This document shows, one piece after another, positions 45,346 to 57,700 of a stretch of 64,000 bases of DNA (position 1 is its first letter; each line of letters begins with the position of its first letter). A model generated the notes under the pieces. It worked only from the letters and a program-made list of their open reading frames with translations, had not been told where the DNA came from and searched no databases. The position numbers were made by a program, and so were the translations under genes. This stretch comes from Trichostrongylus colubriformis (lineage: Eukaryota > Nematoda > Chromadorea > Rhabditida > Trichostrongylidae). The stretch covers positions 21,054,068 through 21,118,067 of the forward strand of contig OZ022259.1 in assembly GCA_963978905.1 (NCBI GenBank), given 5' to 3'.

Positions 45346-46324
45346 CCTTCCACACTGATCCGAGCTAAGCAAGATCCGAGCTATTTACGCGCTCGACGCG
45401 TTGTGAAAAACATCTGATGAAAATTTTTTAATTTTTTTTCTAAAAACCGGTGAAACAGCTCTGCTTTATTTGAAGATAGAGGACACGAGTGAGTTATGCG
45501 AATCGCTAACCACCGAGAGTAGAATTTGGGAGAGCTGAACGAGGGGACTGCACTACTGCAGGGCTATCAGCGAGGGCGTCAGGCAGAGTTGAGCGCTGCA
45601 ATAAGTGAATTTTTTGCAAATACAATCGAACGAGCCCCCCACCTTCCCTTCCATAATGTGCAAAGGATGTTCATCAATCGACAACCTTTTCGGAGACCAC
45701 CACATCGTTCCAAAAATCACTAAAAAAGGTGTTCGATGAGGACTACTCAAGATGACCTCCCCCCTTTTCCAACGAAAATTCCACATCGACAAAAACTAGA
45801 GCCAAATGTTGAAGAATGTGTGTAGAACTCACCAAAACTGAGCCTGTCTACACAACACCTTAGGCCGCGTTCATACCAAACTGAATGGGATTTTTGGCGC
45901 ATCGGCGTTGAGTAAAAGATACATATCGATCGGGAAAACGAGCGCATCGGCGATCTGAAAGAACTGACTGAAACTGAAGCTCTCACTCCTCACATAATAA
46001 CCCTGCAAGTATCAAAGCGAGGAAATTCGTGGAAATATTAGACAGAGAGATGGTATTGGCTCGTCAAGGGAAGGCGCATTCGTCAGGGAAAGCTGAAGGG
46101 GTCGGAAGCAACGCAAATTTGAGTCCACTGGAGCTTTTACCAACTTTTACTCGACGTCCCCTGTGGAGAATATAAGGGAGCAAAAGATGGCAGGACAATC
46201 CATTCGTTGTAGGGGTTTCAGGGAAAAGGACATTCAGAAAGGATCTAAGCGGCTAGTTTGCTCAACCGGTGCTTTTTCCTTGTCAAAATGAGCGCAATCG
46301 GGGAGTGGATACTTCAAGTATCTA
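45346..46324. other. no supported gene downstream of the hAT element
   Basis: 45861-45880 (TTAGGCCGCGTTCATACC) is a solitary terminus of the GTTCATAC MITE superfamily. The frame at 45526-45723 (AELSAAISEFFANTIERA) is protein-like but lacks signals. Confidence 0.35.
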
Positions 46325-46868
46325 TTAGGTCGGAAAGTAATGAGACAATTGCAGTGGTGAGATTCAACAGCATATATTTTTGGACGCCGAGGTCGTGAGA
46401 GGACAAAACTCTGGAATTGAGTGCTTTAAGACCCGTTCATATACGCCACCTAGGGAATATGGTCCACACTGTCTTCATCTTTCACTAACGTGCCGGAGAT
46501 GAACGAGAAGAAAACGCTATATCGGGCAGCTCTCCTTCTACACTGCCGTTCCGGCAAATCCGCTGATAAGGCTCATCGGCTCTTGCTTGAGGAAATGAAG
46601 GATCGAGCACCTTCTCGAGCGACGTTCTCAAGATGGTACGGCAAGTTCGAAAAATGTCTCGAAACTGTAGTCGATCGAGACGTCCAACTACGCAAAAGGA
46701 GCAGCTTATACTTGCCATTTGTGAAGAACGATCAGACGTCACAGTGCGCAACTTGCGGCCTCTTCAGGTGCTCCTAAATCCACGGTACACGATGTTCTTC
46801 GTGGTTCAGATAAGTGGTAGTACTACGTAGTACTACGAAATCTGTCTCATTACTTTCCGGACAACCTA
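46325..46868 (+). mobile_element. internally deleted mariner (MITE), 544 bp
   Basis: Ends TTAGGTCGGAAAGTAATGAG and, inverted, TAGGTTGTCCGGAAAGTAAT. TA lies on both sides. Only the N-terminal DNA-binding region of the transposase remains inside. Confidence 0.85.
46490..46777 (+). pseudogene. mariner transposase N-terminal HTH fragment
   Basis: Reads LLLHCRSGKSADKAHRLLLE, then APSRATFSRWYGKFEKC, the helix-turn-helix (HTH_48-like) that binds mariner terminal repeats. After about 46690 homology moves to another frame (EQLILAICEERSDVTVRNL, the second helical domain). The DD34D core is deleted. Confidence 0.75.
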
Positions 46869-47094
46869 TACCTAGCATAAGTACAAATTCTACCTAGCGT
46901 CCGCCTCAGTTCAGCACTTAAGTTAGGGGTGCCTAATAAAACAAAAAACAGCAGTATATCTCCTAATTTCTTGGAGCATTTATTTTTTGATCGACATACA
47001 CTAATTCAGACCTTGCGCTGCTTCATGCTCCAAGGAGCCATCCATTTAATGCTTTCTTTGCTAGGTTGATGCTGGTTTCATTTATTTTCAACTA

Positions 47095-48475
47095 TTGGGT
47101 TGGGGAATAAGTCCCCGCCGTTTTTTTCAACCCCGTTTTTCACATTGCTTCCTCCATCTTTCAACAAAGTCAATATATGATTTCGATAGAGCTTTTCTTG
47201 CTCTACAGAATGCTACTATCTGTTTTTCGATTTCTTCGACAACCTAATATTTATGAGGTTTGGAAATGAAGTGAGCTGAAGGCAAAAATCGGCACTTGCG
47301 CACCTCATCTTTCTCGTCTGCCATCAAAATCAAAAAATGTATGTGCATATGTTTTCGATAGAGCTTTTTCAGCTCTACAAAATGGCACCACTCTTTATTC
47401 AAATCCTTAAAGTTTTTGCTGTTTTTAAGACTTACAAATGCAGTACTAGCAAAAGTGTGCTTTTTCGTCATCTCCTTTTCCTCGCCTAACATCGAGATTG
47501 GAGAGGGTGTGCATATATGCATTCGATAGAGCTCTTTTTGCTCTACAGAATGATGCCTTTCTTCTTTTGTATCCTCTCATATTTTAGCATGTGGGAGTAA
47601 GTCTCCACGTGTTTTTCAATTCAAAATTGCGTAATGAAAACAAATTATTTTTGGCAGATTGTTTTGTATCGTTCGATAGAGCTCTTTTCGCTCTACAAGA
47701 TAGTAATTACGATTTTGGTTCAAACTGATTTTTGGCATTTTTTAGAACATTTAAAAGTCGACGAAATCGAGCATTTTCGACACCATGTGACAAATATGCT
47801 CGATTTCAACGACTTTTAAATGATCTAAAAAATGTCAAAAATCAGTTTGAACAAAAACCGTAATTACTATCTTGTAGAGCGAAAAGAGCTCTATCGAACG
47901 ATATAAAACAATCTGCCAAAAAAATTTGTTTTCATTACGCAATTCTGAATTGAAAAACACGTGGAGACATACTCCCACATGCTAAAATATGAGAGGATAC
48001 AAAAGAAGAAAGGCATCATTTTGTAGAGCAAAAAGAGCTCTATCGAATGCATGTATGCACACTCTCCTTAATCTCGATGGTAGGCGAGGAAAAGGAGATA
48101 ACGAAAAAGCCCACTTTTGCTAGTACTGCATTTGTAAGTCTTAAAAACAGCAAAAACTTGAACGATTTGAATAAAGAGTGGTACCATTTTGTAGAGCTGA
48201 AAAAGCTCTATTGAAAACATATGCACATACATTTTTTGATTTTGATGGCAGACGAGAAAGATGAGGTGCGCAAGTGCCACTTTTTTGCCTTCAGCTCACT
48301 TCATTTCCAAACCTCATAAATATTGGGTTGTCGAAGAAATCGAAAAACAGATAGTAGCGTTCTGTAGAGCAAGAAAAGCTCTATCGAAAACATATATTGG
48401 CTTTGTCGAAAGATGGAGGGAACAATGTGAAAAACGGGGTTGAAAAAAACGGCGGGGACTTATTCCCCAACCCAA
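47095..48475. mobile_element. 1,381-bp near-perfect palindromic element with nested motifs
   Basis: Ends TTGGGTTGGGGAATAAGTCC and inverse, flanked by TA (47093-47094 and 48476-48477), hence Tc1/mariner-like. The two 680-bp arms (47095-47774 and 47795-48475) are almost fully complementary around a loop of about 20 nt. Each arm carries four copies of a TCGATAGAGCTC..GCTCTACA mini-hairpin (left arm at 47182, 47355, 47523 and 47673; right arm mirrored near 47875, 48022, 48190 and 48363). Segments between copies 2 and 3 are themselves related (TGTGCATAT, CTCG.CT..CATC). A degenerate copy of the outer end (GGGAGTAAGTCTCC) recurs at about 47587 and its mirror at about 47982. No coding capacity. Confidence 0.85.
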
Positions 48476-48719
48476 TATTTTGTTCTCATTTCCTTTTTGG
48501 AGCTTTCTATTTGCAGATACTCCCTTCTTGTTAAGGCATGTCGTCTGATACATCAAACGAATAACACAGTTCTCACCGGCATTGATCATCTTGAATTCAA
48601 TTCAGTCGCTTTTTCAGAGGCGTAGCTCCATGGGGTATCCCAAGCTTTACTGCCAGAACTGAGAGACTTTGGAGGTGTCTCCTTTGGATAATAATCTTAT
48701 ACACTACTTGAGACAATTA

Positions 48720-49043
48720 TTATTGGTGAATAATTGTCTGTGGACATGAGCCGACTAGAAACTCATTCAAACAAGTTCGCGTTTCAGTTAGAATTGAAAA
48801 GCATGGCGCAACTTCTGATGTATGTAATGATGTGAAACCTATTCGAATGATAGCACTTAAGCGGTTGGGTTTCGTATTAACGACTGTGGTCTGAAGAGAG
48901 ACCAGATCAATGGAATTTAGTGCCCCTTCGATCGAAACATTTATTGGCTCATGAAAAGGCAACAACTCGATCGTGGGGTCCGCCGTAACTACACACACAG
49001 ACACACAATTGTACATCCTCACACTCTTATGCGTAACAACCAT
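48720..49043 (-). CDS. candidate terminal exon, function unknown
   Basis: After a TGTGTGTAG acceptor (about 48993) the frame reads PTIELLPFHEPINVSIEGAL, then LSAIIRIGFTSLHTSEVAPC, with further Cys residues, and ends TIIHQ-stop. There is no competing plus-strand frame. No family is recognised. It could be the 3' exon of a gene whose other exons lie in 49894-51990 on the same strand, but phases were not established. Confidence 0.35.
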   Translation of the reverse strand: MVVTHKSVRMYNCVSVCVVTADPTIELLPFHEPINVSIEGALNSIDLVSLQTTVVNTKPNRLSAIIRIGFTSLHTSEVAPCFSILTETRTCLNEFLVGSCPQTIIHQ

Positions 49044-49065
49044 TCCCAGCGTTCCACTGCTTTTC

Positions 49066-49402
49066 GTTCGTTTTCCTCATTTCTTTCATTTTTGCTTACT
49101 TTCCCTTGTATTAACTTTAAAACTCATTAGGGAAAACAATTACCCTTGAAATAATTTGTGAAATGCCATTTCTGATAATCTCTTACGATGTTTTAAGTCA
49201 GAGAGACCGTCAGGGATCCCCAGCTGCCAACCAGTCCTACTTGTTCGTTTTCCCCGTTTTTTTTTTCTTTTTTGTTTATTCACCTTTATATTATGGTTCA
49301 AATTTCATTAAGGAAAAACAATCAGTTTTGAAATAATTTGTAAAATGCCATTTTATCTATTTTTATTTCCTTTACTGACAATTTTTTATGATGTGTTTTA
49401 CA
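49066..49402 (+). repeat. two-unit tandem duplication, period about 177 bp
   Basis: Both units run from GTTCGTTTTCC through CATTA.GG.AAA.CAAT, TTGAAATAATTTGT.AAATGC to CTGA.AATTT.TTA.GATGT. Confidence 0.7.
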
Positions 49403-49893
49403 CTGGAGCAAAAATATCACTTGATTCTTGAATTTCAAGTCCTTGTAGTGTGTATTTTATTAGATATTTACACATATATCTTATTATTTGGTATTTTTTG
49501 ATTATATATTTTATTACTTAATACTTTTTATACTATTTTATTCTAGTAACTTGTAGTTCATCATATGTTATTTTCTCGAAAAAATGAGCTTTTGGGAAAA
49601 AAACCAAGTTAGAAATGTATGGGGACAAACCTTGCCGTGTAGTGACCAAACGAATCAGCTTTTTCTGTCTCTTTCTTGACCGTTTACTTTCTTTTTCAAA
49701 AGTTCACGTGATCCTCTCTTTTCTTCTCTGTTTCTCGGTTTTCCTCCATGCATCCGATCCTTTTTCGTGTTTACATCAACATGAATTCTTTTTTGAGGAT
49801 GTTTCCATCGGTTCTTCAACACAAGGCCGTGTAACCCTTCTTCAGTGCGCTAGAATTACTTGAGTATTGTGCATTACGAAGCTTTTTAGCAAT
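49403..49893. other. AT-rich, no supported gene
   Basis: A frame at 49615-49863 is phenylalanine-rich and unsupported. Confidence 0.4.
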
Positions 49894-50154
49894 CTAAATA
49901 TATAACAACACACAGAACTTCAAAGATTGATTGAAAATCTCGAAAAACTGCGAAAATGGAACATTTTTTCGAGTGGGCAAGATATTCCGATGCTCAGCAC
50001 CTCGCCATATCTGCTGGACGTCCATTCTTAAACCTGCTAGAGATCTGAATTCATCCTTTCTATTAAAATGTTGTATGTGTTGTTTGTTTTGCAAGTCGAC
50101 ACTGAAGTCCATATTTATCTTGCCTACAGTATCCCCCACTGACGATTCAGCCAT
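49894..50154 (-). CDS. candidate 86-codon frame or first exon, function unknown
   Basis: ATG at 50154 in GCCGCCATGG context opens MAESSVGDTVGKINMDFSVD. A donor-like AGCAG|GTTTAAG at about 50036 would make this a 39-codon first exon; unspliced, the frame continues through MDVQQIWRGAEHRNILPTRK to a stop at 49894. The opposite frame is Cys-rich, as antisense often is. No family is recognised. Confidence 0.35.
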   Translation of the reverse strand: MAESSVGDTVGKINMDFSVDLQNKQHIQHFNRKDEFRSLAGLRMDVQQIWRGAEHRNILPTRKNVPFSQFFEIFNQSLKFCVLLYI

Positions 50155-50804
50155 GGCGGCCTTATGCGTTCACTAATCCGTTTTTATTCGGCCTGCATCA
50201 GTCATAAAATGCCCGCACATCATCACAGGCAAACATTGTCATTCTTCGATTCGCTACACAGCTAAGGTCCTGGGTGATTTCATAGTCGGGAATTTTTAGC
50301 CCGATTCTGAAGCAGTGCTATCGACAGGTGCCAACCTCGTGCATGCGAAGGTTTTACTTCTCGTCCGGGGAATTTTAATGACCACCATCTAGAAGTCTAA
50401 AGCGTGAAACAGGTGCTTGCGTGAGGTTCACTCAGGCTAGTAAGATACCATGGAATTCAAAATTTCATAGAGATACTTCAGAATCCATTCGCTCTCCCCC
50501 CCCCCTCCTCTTTGTGCAGTGAGAACCACCTCTGAACCCTCTCCTCCCCCCACCCTCCGCCCAGTGGTAGACTTTGAAACGACACTACAGTGCGGTCTGG
50601 CGGTTTTTGGATTTTTCGACTTTTCAGGCTCTGGAGAAGGCAAAGACACCGGAACGTTAGCCTCGAATAAATAGGATCGTGAATCTTTGAAAGCTTCAGA
50701 AAAAAATTAGCCAGAGGTTTTGGATTGCTCCAATTCTTTTTATATTTGGTACAATTCAGCCTACATTTGGAAGTACACAGTATCAAGCACGGGTCCAGGA
50801 ATTC
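50155..50804. other. no gene; C-tract and a Penelope-type motif
   Basis: Ten C at 50496-50505. At 50625-50675, CAGGCTCTGGAGAAGGCAAA then CACCGGAACGTTAGCCTCG resembles the terminal motif at 37131-37175. Confidence 0.4.
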
Positions 50805-51098
50805 TCAGAGATGATCTTGGTTTGGGTTGCAGTTTTCTCGAATTTTCTCGACGCTAGGCTTGGCTCTGATCGATGGTACCTTTACCTGAGACTTTCCATT
50901 AGTAAAGAAAATTACCAGACATCGTGCGCCTTGAGCTTCATGGCTAACTATACCAACAGGCGAAGTTACTCCCTTGAATAGTCGTATATAGTAGTCATAT
51001 CGGCCAATTTTTACACCCCTGGCGTATGTATTTTCATGACGTTTCACACATGTGACGTGACATGTCCATTTCCATCCGTAGCGACACAGCCCCCTCAT
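50805..51098 (-). CDS. candidate exon, function unknown
   Basis: The frame reads RGLCRYGWKWTCHVTCVKRH, then GRYDYYIRLFKG and VSHEAQGARCLVIFFTNGK. A donor-like TCAG|GTAAAG lies at about 50885. The protein-like composition and Cys spacing are suggestive but no domain is recognised. Confidence 0.3.
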   Translation of the reverse strand: MRGLCRYGWKWTCHVTCVKRHENTYARGVKIGRYDYYIRLFKGVTSPVGIVSHEAQGARCLVIFFTNGKSQVKVPSIRAKPSVEKIRENCNPNQDHL

Positions 51099-51541
51099 GC
51101 AGTTTTCATCACGAACGTTCAGGCTACCGTAACTTTATGACCGTGAAACCAGCTCCAATTTGAATAACAAATTTGTGCGAGACGTTAGACGATGCAATGT
51201 TTATTACCGGACAAAAAATATAGCTTGCTTCGTTCAACGTAGTCTTCATACAGCTAATTTACTCGATATGATTACGGTATTCGAAAGATGAGCTGGGAAC
51301 GAAAGTGCTCTCCTCTCGAAAGAGATCTGTTTGTGAAGGATAACCGAAGATATTCTTATGTGTATTCGTGAGATTCAGCCTTTGACTGTGAGGATGGTGC
51401 TATGCATCCGATTTCGTTCTTTCATAGTACGAGCGGTCCTCTTCGGATTGAGCCGTGCTCTCGAGATCACCCCAAAATCATCAGTTCGATCGGGTATCGC
51501 GAGTGGGGACACTCTTTTGATTTATTAAGCCTATTCAGTTT
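51099..51541. other. no gene recognised
   Basis: No frame with motif or splice support. Confidence 0.4.
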
Positions 51542-51990
51542 TCACGGCTCTTCGAGCGAATTCAGCACGCACTGAACCGATTGCTGTGGATCAGAATATA
51601 GCTGATAAGATGGATGAGGATTGATCCTGCCAGGGTCTACCCCTAATAACAGCCGCTTACACTGAATTTTCAGGCTCTCAAATGAATTCTTAGTGAAGAA
51701 GTTAGAAAGCTCAACTGCATCGAAATTCTTCTTTGAAATTAACATCATCGAATTGAGCCTTCTTAAGCATGTGCCGGTGTAGTAACTGTTTCAACTGATA
51801 ACCCTCTGCAACCTTACTATAAGCCTTCTTGATGGTTTCAAAAGTTCATTTCTTCGAAGTCGTTTTGGCCCCTTATTGCATGCATTTGCAATATGGACCC
51901 AAGAATTGGACGAAGTTTCCTTGAGGCTGGAACATAGGGAACGCAGGATGCTGGAATTCGGCAAAAATATGCAACCAGTTTGCATCGTTA
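51542..51990 (-). other. overlapping minus-strand frames, possibly a broken gene
   Basis: Three readings alternate: IMNNDANWLHIFAEFQHPAF (about 51990-51850), KKAYSKVAEGYQLKQLLHRH (about 51835-51770) and NFDAVELSNFFTKNSFESLK with LGVDPGRINPHPSYQLY (51748-51542). Each looks like protein. Frame changes or introns would be needed to join them. Confidence 0.3.
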
Positions 51991-54341
51991 TTCATGATTT
52001 CAATAAATTTCACCTCAGCGATTGAATAATCATGTTGTCTAAATGTGTGAAAAATGCATGTGACGGTTCAAAATTTTATTTCAAAAGACTCAAAAGGTCC
52101 CATAAAGTATTGCGAAAGAAATTTGAGCCCATTGGCAAGCTTTGGGCGTTTGGCGTCTTTTCCAACCCTGGAATAAAGCAATTTATTTCATTTTATATAT
52201 TGACACTTCATGAAAGGAGTTAGCAGATATGTATCCGACTGACTCACTGCTGCCGCGTACCCTATCCTACCGAATTGCTGGGAGTGGAGCAGAAAATCTG
52301 TATGGGGTTTGGGACAGAACAATAATGATGTTGTTGTTGGCTTGAAGGCTCAAATTCTCCCCTTACTACTTCGATCTGAAAACTTTTCCTACGTATTCCC
52401 TCCTAGGAGCCAACAAAGGATGTAGCGTCATGAGCCGAATTTCTCCAAAAAAATATATCCTGGTCTTTCCCGTCCCCCATGGCCTCCTGCAACTCCCTCG
52501 TATTCTCCTGCACACCTTCCAGAGGCCGCCCATAATTTTACATCCATCCGCTCATTTCTTTTATACCTTTACACACGTCCTGGGACTAATTCTCATTATC
52601 CCATCAATCAATATCGCCATGAGTATGAGGACTTAATTCGCAAAGAAGTTTTACTGCTCGGCACTCCTTCTTGTGTCGGCACGACAAACTCATAGACCCG
52701 TATCTGTACTCTCCGATCGCAGCCCACTTCATCCACCACTGCCCATGTCTGCGCGTCTGAGAATCTGTTCACTATTCCCACACTGTCACACCTGGGCGTT
52801 TTGTACACGACCTTGTGGTTTTACGAGCAACGGCGGTAGGAATCTTTTGGACGACAAGGAGCACAGATTACGGTAGGTTTATGTAGTGAGACAGATGCAT
52901 CTCTCACAGACAGAGACATCTGTCAATCTGTGTGCGTGCGTGTCATGTCGCAACGGCCGTCATCGTGGTCGTTGTGTAACAACCTGCATCACGACAACGA
53001 CGACGACGACGATCGGCGTGTTACGGTAGTGAAAACCGAGAAATTGACAGCTGAGGGGAAATCTAGGCCAAAATAGGCGCATCACAGCTGACCGATCAAC
53101 GGATACTGTAGGAAATAAGTGAGTTGCGAAGCGATACGAATGACTCTCCTCTAGAAGAATGCGAATGTGGTCGTGGACTTTGCTGAAACATGAGAGAGAG
53201 GTATCCTGCCACGGAAAAGGCTTTACTGAATACTAAACAGTCTGATGTAGGAGATCCCGTGCAAAATGCTCCAGAACTGCTCAAGCTTCCCCGTCGACTC
53301 ATAAGGGGCAAGCCCTGGATAACAGGTCTGGAGTTTTTGATCAAAGCAATTTCTGGTTGGCATGGAATTTCGAATACCTATGGTATTTCTAGCTGCCCCA
53401 TATTCAGATGCAAAAGGTGATCCATTGAGCTTGAAATCGGTGATCCACCCCAATCAAGAGCAACAAACGACGGGAAACGGTCCTGCAGAAGATGAAACCG
53501 TCTTCTTCTAAAAAAAAATAGCCGCCAACACCTTCCTGTCGTCGTACAATACCCCAAACCATTCAAAAAATCCTCGTTTGCTTGGTTTAGTATCCATAAT
53601 GCACCTGAGGTACTGCAGGAGGGCATTTGAACGATTTTATGAGCCATTGAAGAGGTTTAAGAGCATTTGCGGTAGGTGCAGGAAGTCGACTCACTCCAAG
53701 AAAAATTAAAAAACCTTTTTAGGCTGCAAAAGACTGAAAGGAAAAACCATACATGTCTTCAAAAACCCACACGGGAATGTCTTTCCTTTGGGAACTAAGT
53801 GGGCTCATATAACTTGGGAATACTCTGTAGGAAGTGTTTGCGTATTTTCAGAATTGAGTTCGAAAAGGAGGTGCACGCTTTTCAACGAAAAACGTTACTC
53901 ATAGTTTGGATGTCCATGTTTTTCAGAAAATTCATTGCTTTTTTTGCTAGCTTTCTTGCGCAATTCTTTGGTCAAAAGAAAATTTTATTGTTTCTCCAGA
54001 GATGGCCTGCAAGCAGGTGAAAAGGTTTCGTGGGCAGAATAATTTTGGACTCACATGCAACGAAAGGCTTCACTTTTTTGTGAAAAGCGTTCCGTATAAG
54101 CTGTTATGGCCCACACTTTTCTAAGCCATTTTTAGTCGTTTCTGAAAAAGTGATACGTGCATGGCGTGTCCACCTTTTTGGAAAAAACAGCAATAAGAAC
54201 GTGAAGCTTCGGGTTCGGAGGACTATGTAATATTGTTTGATGCTTGAGCGTCTGTCATTGCCTTCTGGGAATAAGCCACTATTCCGACTCCCATTTAGGG
54301 TTGTGATATAATTGGAAGAACCTTGGCAGTGACCTCAGAAG
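51991..54341. other. no gene assigned; (CGA)n at 52999-53015
   Basis: Several open frames at 53096-53660 on both strands lack support. A CGACGACGACGACG stretch lies near 53000. Confidence 0.35.
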
Positions 54342-54710
54342 CAGTGCACACCTGAGTGTCGAGGAAAATGCCGCCTCAGCCCTACCCCCCCCCTTCTCCC
54401 CCTCCCCCCGCTCCTCTACGGGGACCAAATACGACCCCTCCCCTCTTTTTTGACCTCTACAATACCAGAAACTGTTGCCGGATCGTATTGTTGCAGTGTG
54501 TTTTATTACTATGTATTTTGCAGCAAAAAGATGTTCATTCCACAGTTCCTCACACGGGTTCGCTGTGAAATACCCTTAGCTTCTCATATGCTTATTGAAT
54601 GTTTAGATTCTAGTGCTTATCGCTGACCTTTGCTCTTGTCCGCTCAAATAAGACCCTCCCCCCCCCCACTCTCTCCTGTCGAGCAAGGAATCCCCGACTC
54701 CCGGTGCTTG
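54342..54710. mobile_element. small hAT-like MITE related to the 41291-45337 element
   Basis: Left end CAGTGCACACCTGAGTGTCG, then AGGAAAATG.CGC.TCAG and C-tracts (54385-54393 and others). Right end C-tract (54658-54667), GTCGAGCAAGGAATCCCCGA, CTCCCGGTGCTTG. Both ends parallel those of the large hAT. No clear 8-bp duplication. Confidence 0.65.
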
Positions 54711-57700
54711 GAAGTGTTTTATATGATACAAAGAAAAGAAGCCAGCATCAATCTGGGGCACTTCAGGGGTGTTGTCCGCGTACCTGTAAATCTGTCATAT
54801 CCCCATTTGTGAAAGCTGACAGATTGGTGAATAACCGGCTGGTTAGCCGAGTCGACCGGCTGGTGTTGGCGGCCGGCATCGACCCCAGCGGTGCCGCCAT
54901 GTGTGCTCTGCGATGAGAACCGCCGCCAGCCAGTGAGGAGAGAGAGAGGAGTAACTTTTAACAGCTTTCGCCAATTAAAACGGTCCCTCTGATGTGAGCC
55001 GCAACGACACGACTTTATGACACACACAACATATGCCAGCAAGACAAATGCCGCTGTTCCATCGGTCTTTCAAAGTTTGCCGACACACACCGGAAGTCTC
55101 CTTGAACTTCAAACTCATCTCAAAGTCCACTGTCAAGGTTGGATGTGGGTTTGGAAGATCCTCAAGAATATGTAGCTCTAACTGTATGCTTTAGTTAACT
55201 CCAAATTATGAAGTTTTATTTTATTTCGTTCAATATCTGAAAATTTTATGAAGGCAAGAAAAGTTTTCAATTCACCATTAAAAAGCTGCGAAGGGAAAGC
55301 ACCTCATTCCTGTTCATCCAAACCGGTTATATCAATACATATATATTTATCTATTGAGTTACTATAAATATAATGAATAAATACCGAGCAACAAATTAGA
55401 TCCTGTTAACTGCAGCATATTAATAGGCTCTTTAAGACATTCAGCCCTTAAGATACTGCTCAATTAGAATTATGTGTCATCGAGGGTCATACGGCAGTCC
55501 CTTGTTCGTGTTTCCAAAGAAATAAACAAGTAAACAACATAGACTAACAAGGAGGATCAAATCGAAAAAACTTCGGGTTGAACAGCCCAAAAAAAACCTC
55601 TTCTAATAATCTTCGCTTTTTTGTCAAACTCTGAAAATCTCAATGCGCAGTTTAACGGCAGTGCAAAAAGATTGGGAATAAAAGAGTGAATTGGGTGGGG
55701 ATCAGAGGTCAAATGATTGTTGTTTCACAAGAATGACCTGATTGGCTATGACTCATCCCCAATACACCTTGCGGCATTGCTTTGATGTGAATTCTTGGTT
55801 GATTCAGTGTTTACGCGATTTTTTTAAGAACATTACCCCAATTTTTTACACTCACATACATGTATGGCTTCCTTTCTTTTGGAACGGATCAACCGCTTTT
55901 TGTTGTTTCATTTCTGCACCATGCCTCTTGCTGCAGTACTAATATTAATACTTTTGAGTATATGTCTTTTGGCCCACACAATGACTAATGCTGGTTCCCT
56001 GTCATATTTTTATTTTTATTTTAATTTTACTAAACCTATCTATTCAACCACAAAACTTGCATATGCGTAATCTCAAAATAGCAGAAGTAGAGAAAGCAGT
56101 GAAATATCGAGAATTCCAACTTACGAAAGCATTATGCTGTCAATATCTCTCAATTTTTTTTTTTTGATTTTTTAAAAAATCCTTTCGGTAGCCACCTAAT
56201 CACAGCTGTCATCATCGTTTTCAATCCTGAAACAACATACTTGGCATCTTATTTTTTTCCTTTTTCAGTGTTTTATTTTACGGACGGGCTTAGCATCAAA
56301 TAGGCGACTCTGGCTGGATAGAAAGCTTCGCTTACCTCTCAGATCGGGATTCAATTCGTAGGTTCACGCTAACGTTGACAGATTCACCCCTACGCTGCAC
56401 CACATCTACCGCTTTCATTCTTCAATTTCTACCTACCTACCTAATTTTTACCTTTTACCTTCCAATGTAATTTTTTTAAAAATTTTCTTATCTTTAAAAT
56501 ATTTTCTTACTACTACCCCATTACTTTGGACCATTCTTTCTTTCCTTTGACTGCATCCTCATCATAATTTGTGGTTAAAGAGCCTTCAAAAGGGGACCAC
56601 TCCGCTTGTTTTTCCAGTTTCTGAGCTCTTTTCTATGGTTTGGTTATATCGCGGAAATCGCTCTGTGACAGTCCTTGAGCCTTCTTGGAGTAATCGTATG
56701 AGTATATTTGAATGAATTTCAGACTTACTATAAATTTGCTTATTTACATAGTTCTTTTATTGATTTACCGTCGCTCACGTTCAAAGGATCCATTGGGCTA
56801 TTTCTGACTTCCTTAATTTCTGATGAATCTTATGGTTAACGAAATCTCCAGTATGGTAAGCACCTATTCATCCTTACACAGCAGCGACAAAGTGCGCATT
56901 CGTGGCGCATTCCATATGCCATAGGATTGTTAATAAAGATCGAATTCCATGAGACGTTGTGGGCCATTAATTCGTGGTTACACAACGATTCCAGATAATG
57001 CAGCTACAATTGATCATCTTCAATCACTCATACCGTATTCAGAATTTTTCCAGTTTTTCTGTTTTCTTTTTTCTAGTTTCGGGACTTTAGAACGGAAATG
57101 CTCAGAAGGTTCCTTTGAGCTCCGTCCCTTTTGTGCCGCAGAGCATCTTATATCGAAATTTTGAATATAATTTGGCCTCTACCGTAGAATGAGGCGTTAT
57201 CAGGGCAATCGATCGGCTTTAAACCTACCGCTGCTACCTGGCGATGCCGATTCACTTGCTGCTTTACTACCACTCCATGACGAGATCTTCATCTTTATGA
57301 CACTTCTTTGTCATCGTCACACCGCCATGCTGTCCGTACGGCCATGTGTGCCGCAACCGCCGCGTCGGTAACTTCCTCGCCTGATTGATCTATCCAATTG
57401 TGTGACGAGTGGACAAGGCGACATACTGCGCGATGAGTAGGATTACGGTAATGGAGACGGTAGTCAGGATTGCTAAATAAAAATGGCTTTTTAACGCTAC
57501 AGTGGGGTGAAAAAGCCTTTTATACGTGCTGCCAAGGGTTTTATAATTTTGATGAGTTTCACTTGGAGAGCTTTCTTCTTGTGTTACCGAATGACTAGCG
57601 ATTTGATGGCTTTATTACCTGCAATCCGCCTCAACCACTACAATGGAGCGAACCGTGCATGTTATCGGTTCATATGTATCGTGAGCCACGACCATCGTAA

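Noticed and set aside
47634..48625. Short frames across the 1.38-kb palindrome
   Set aside because: Mirror-image frames appear in both arms, as expected from a palindrome; none has a motif.
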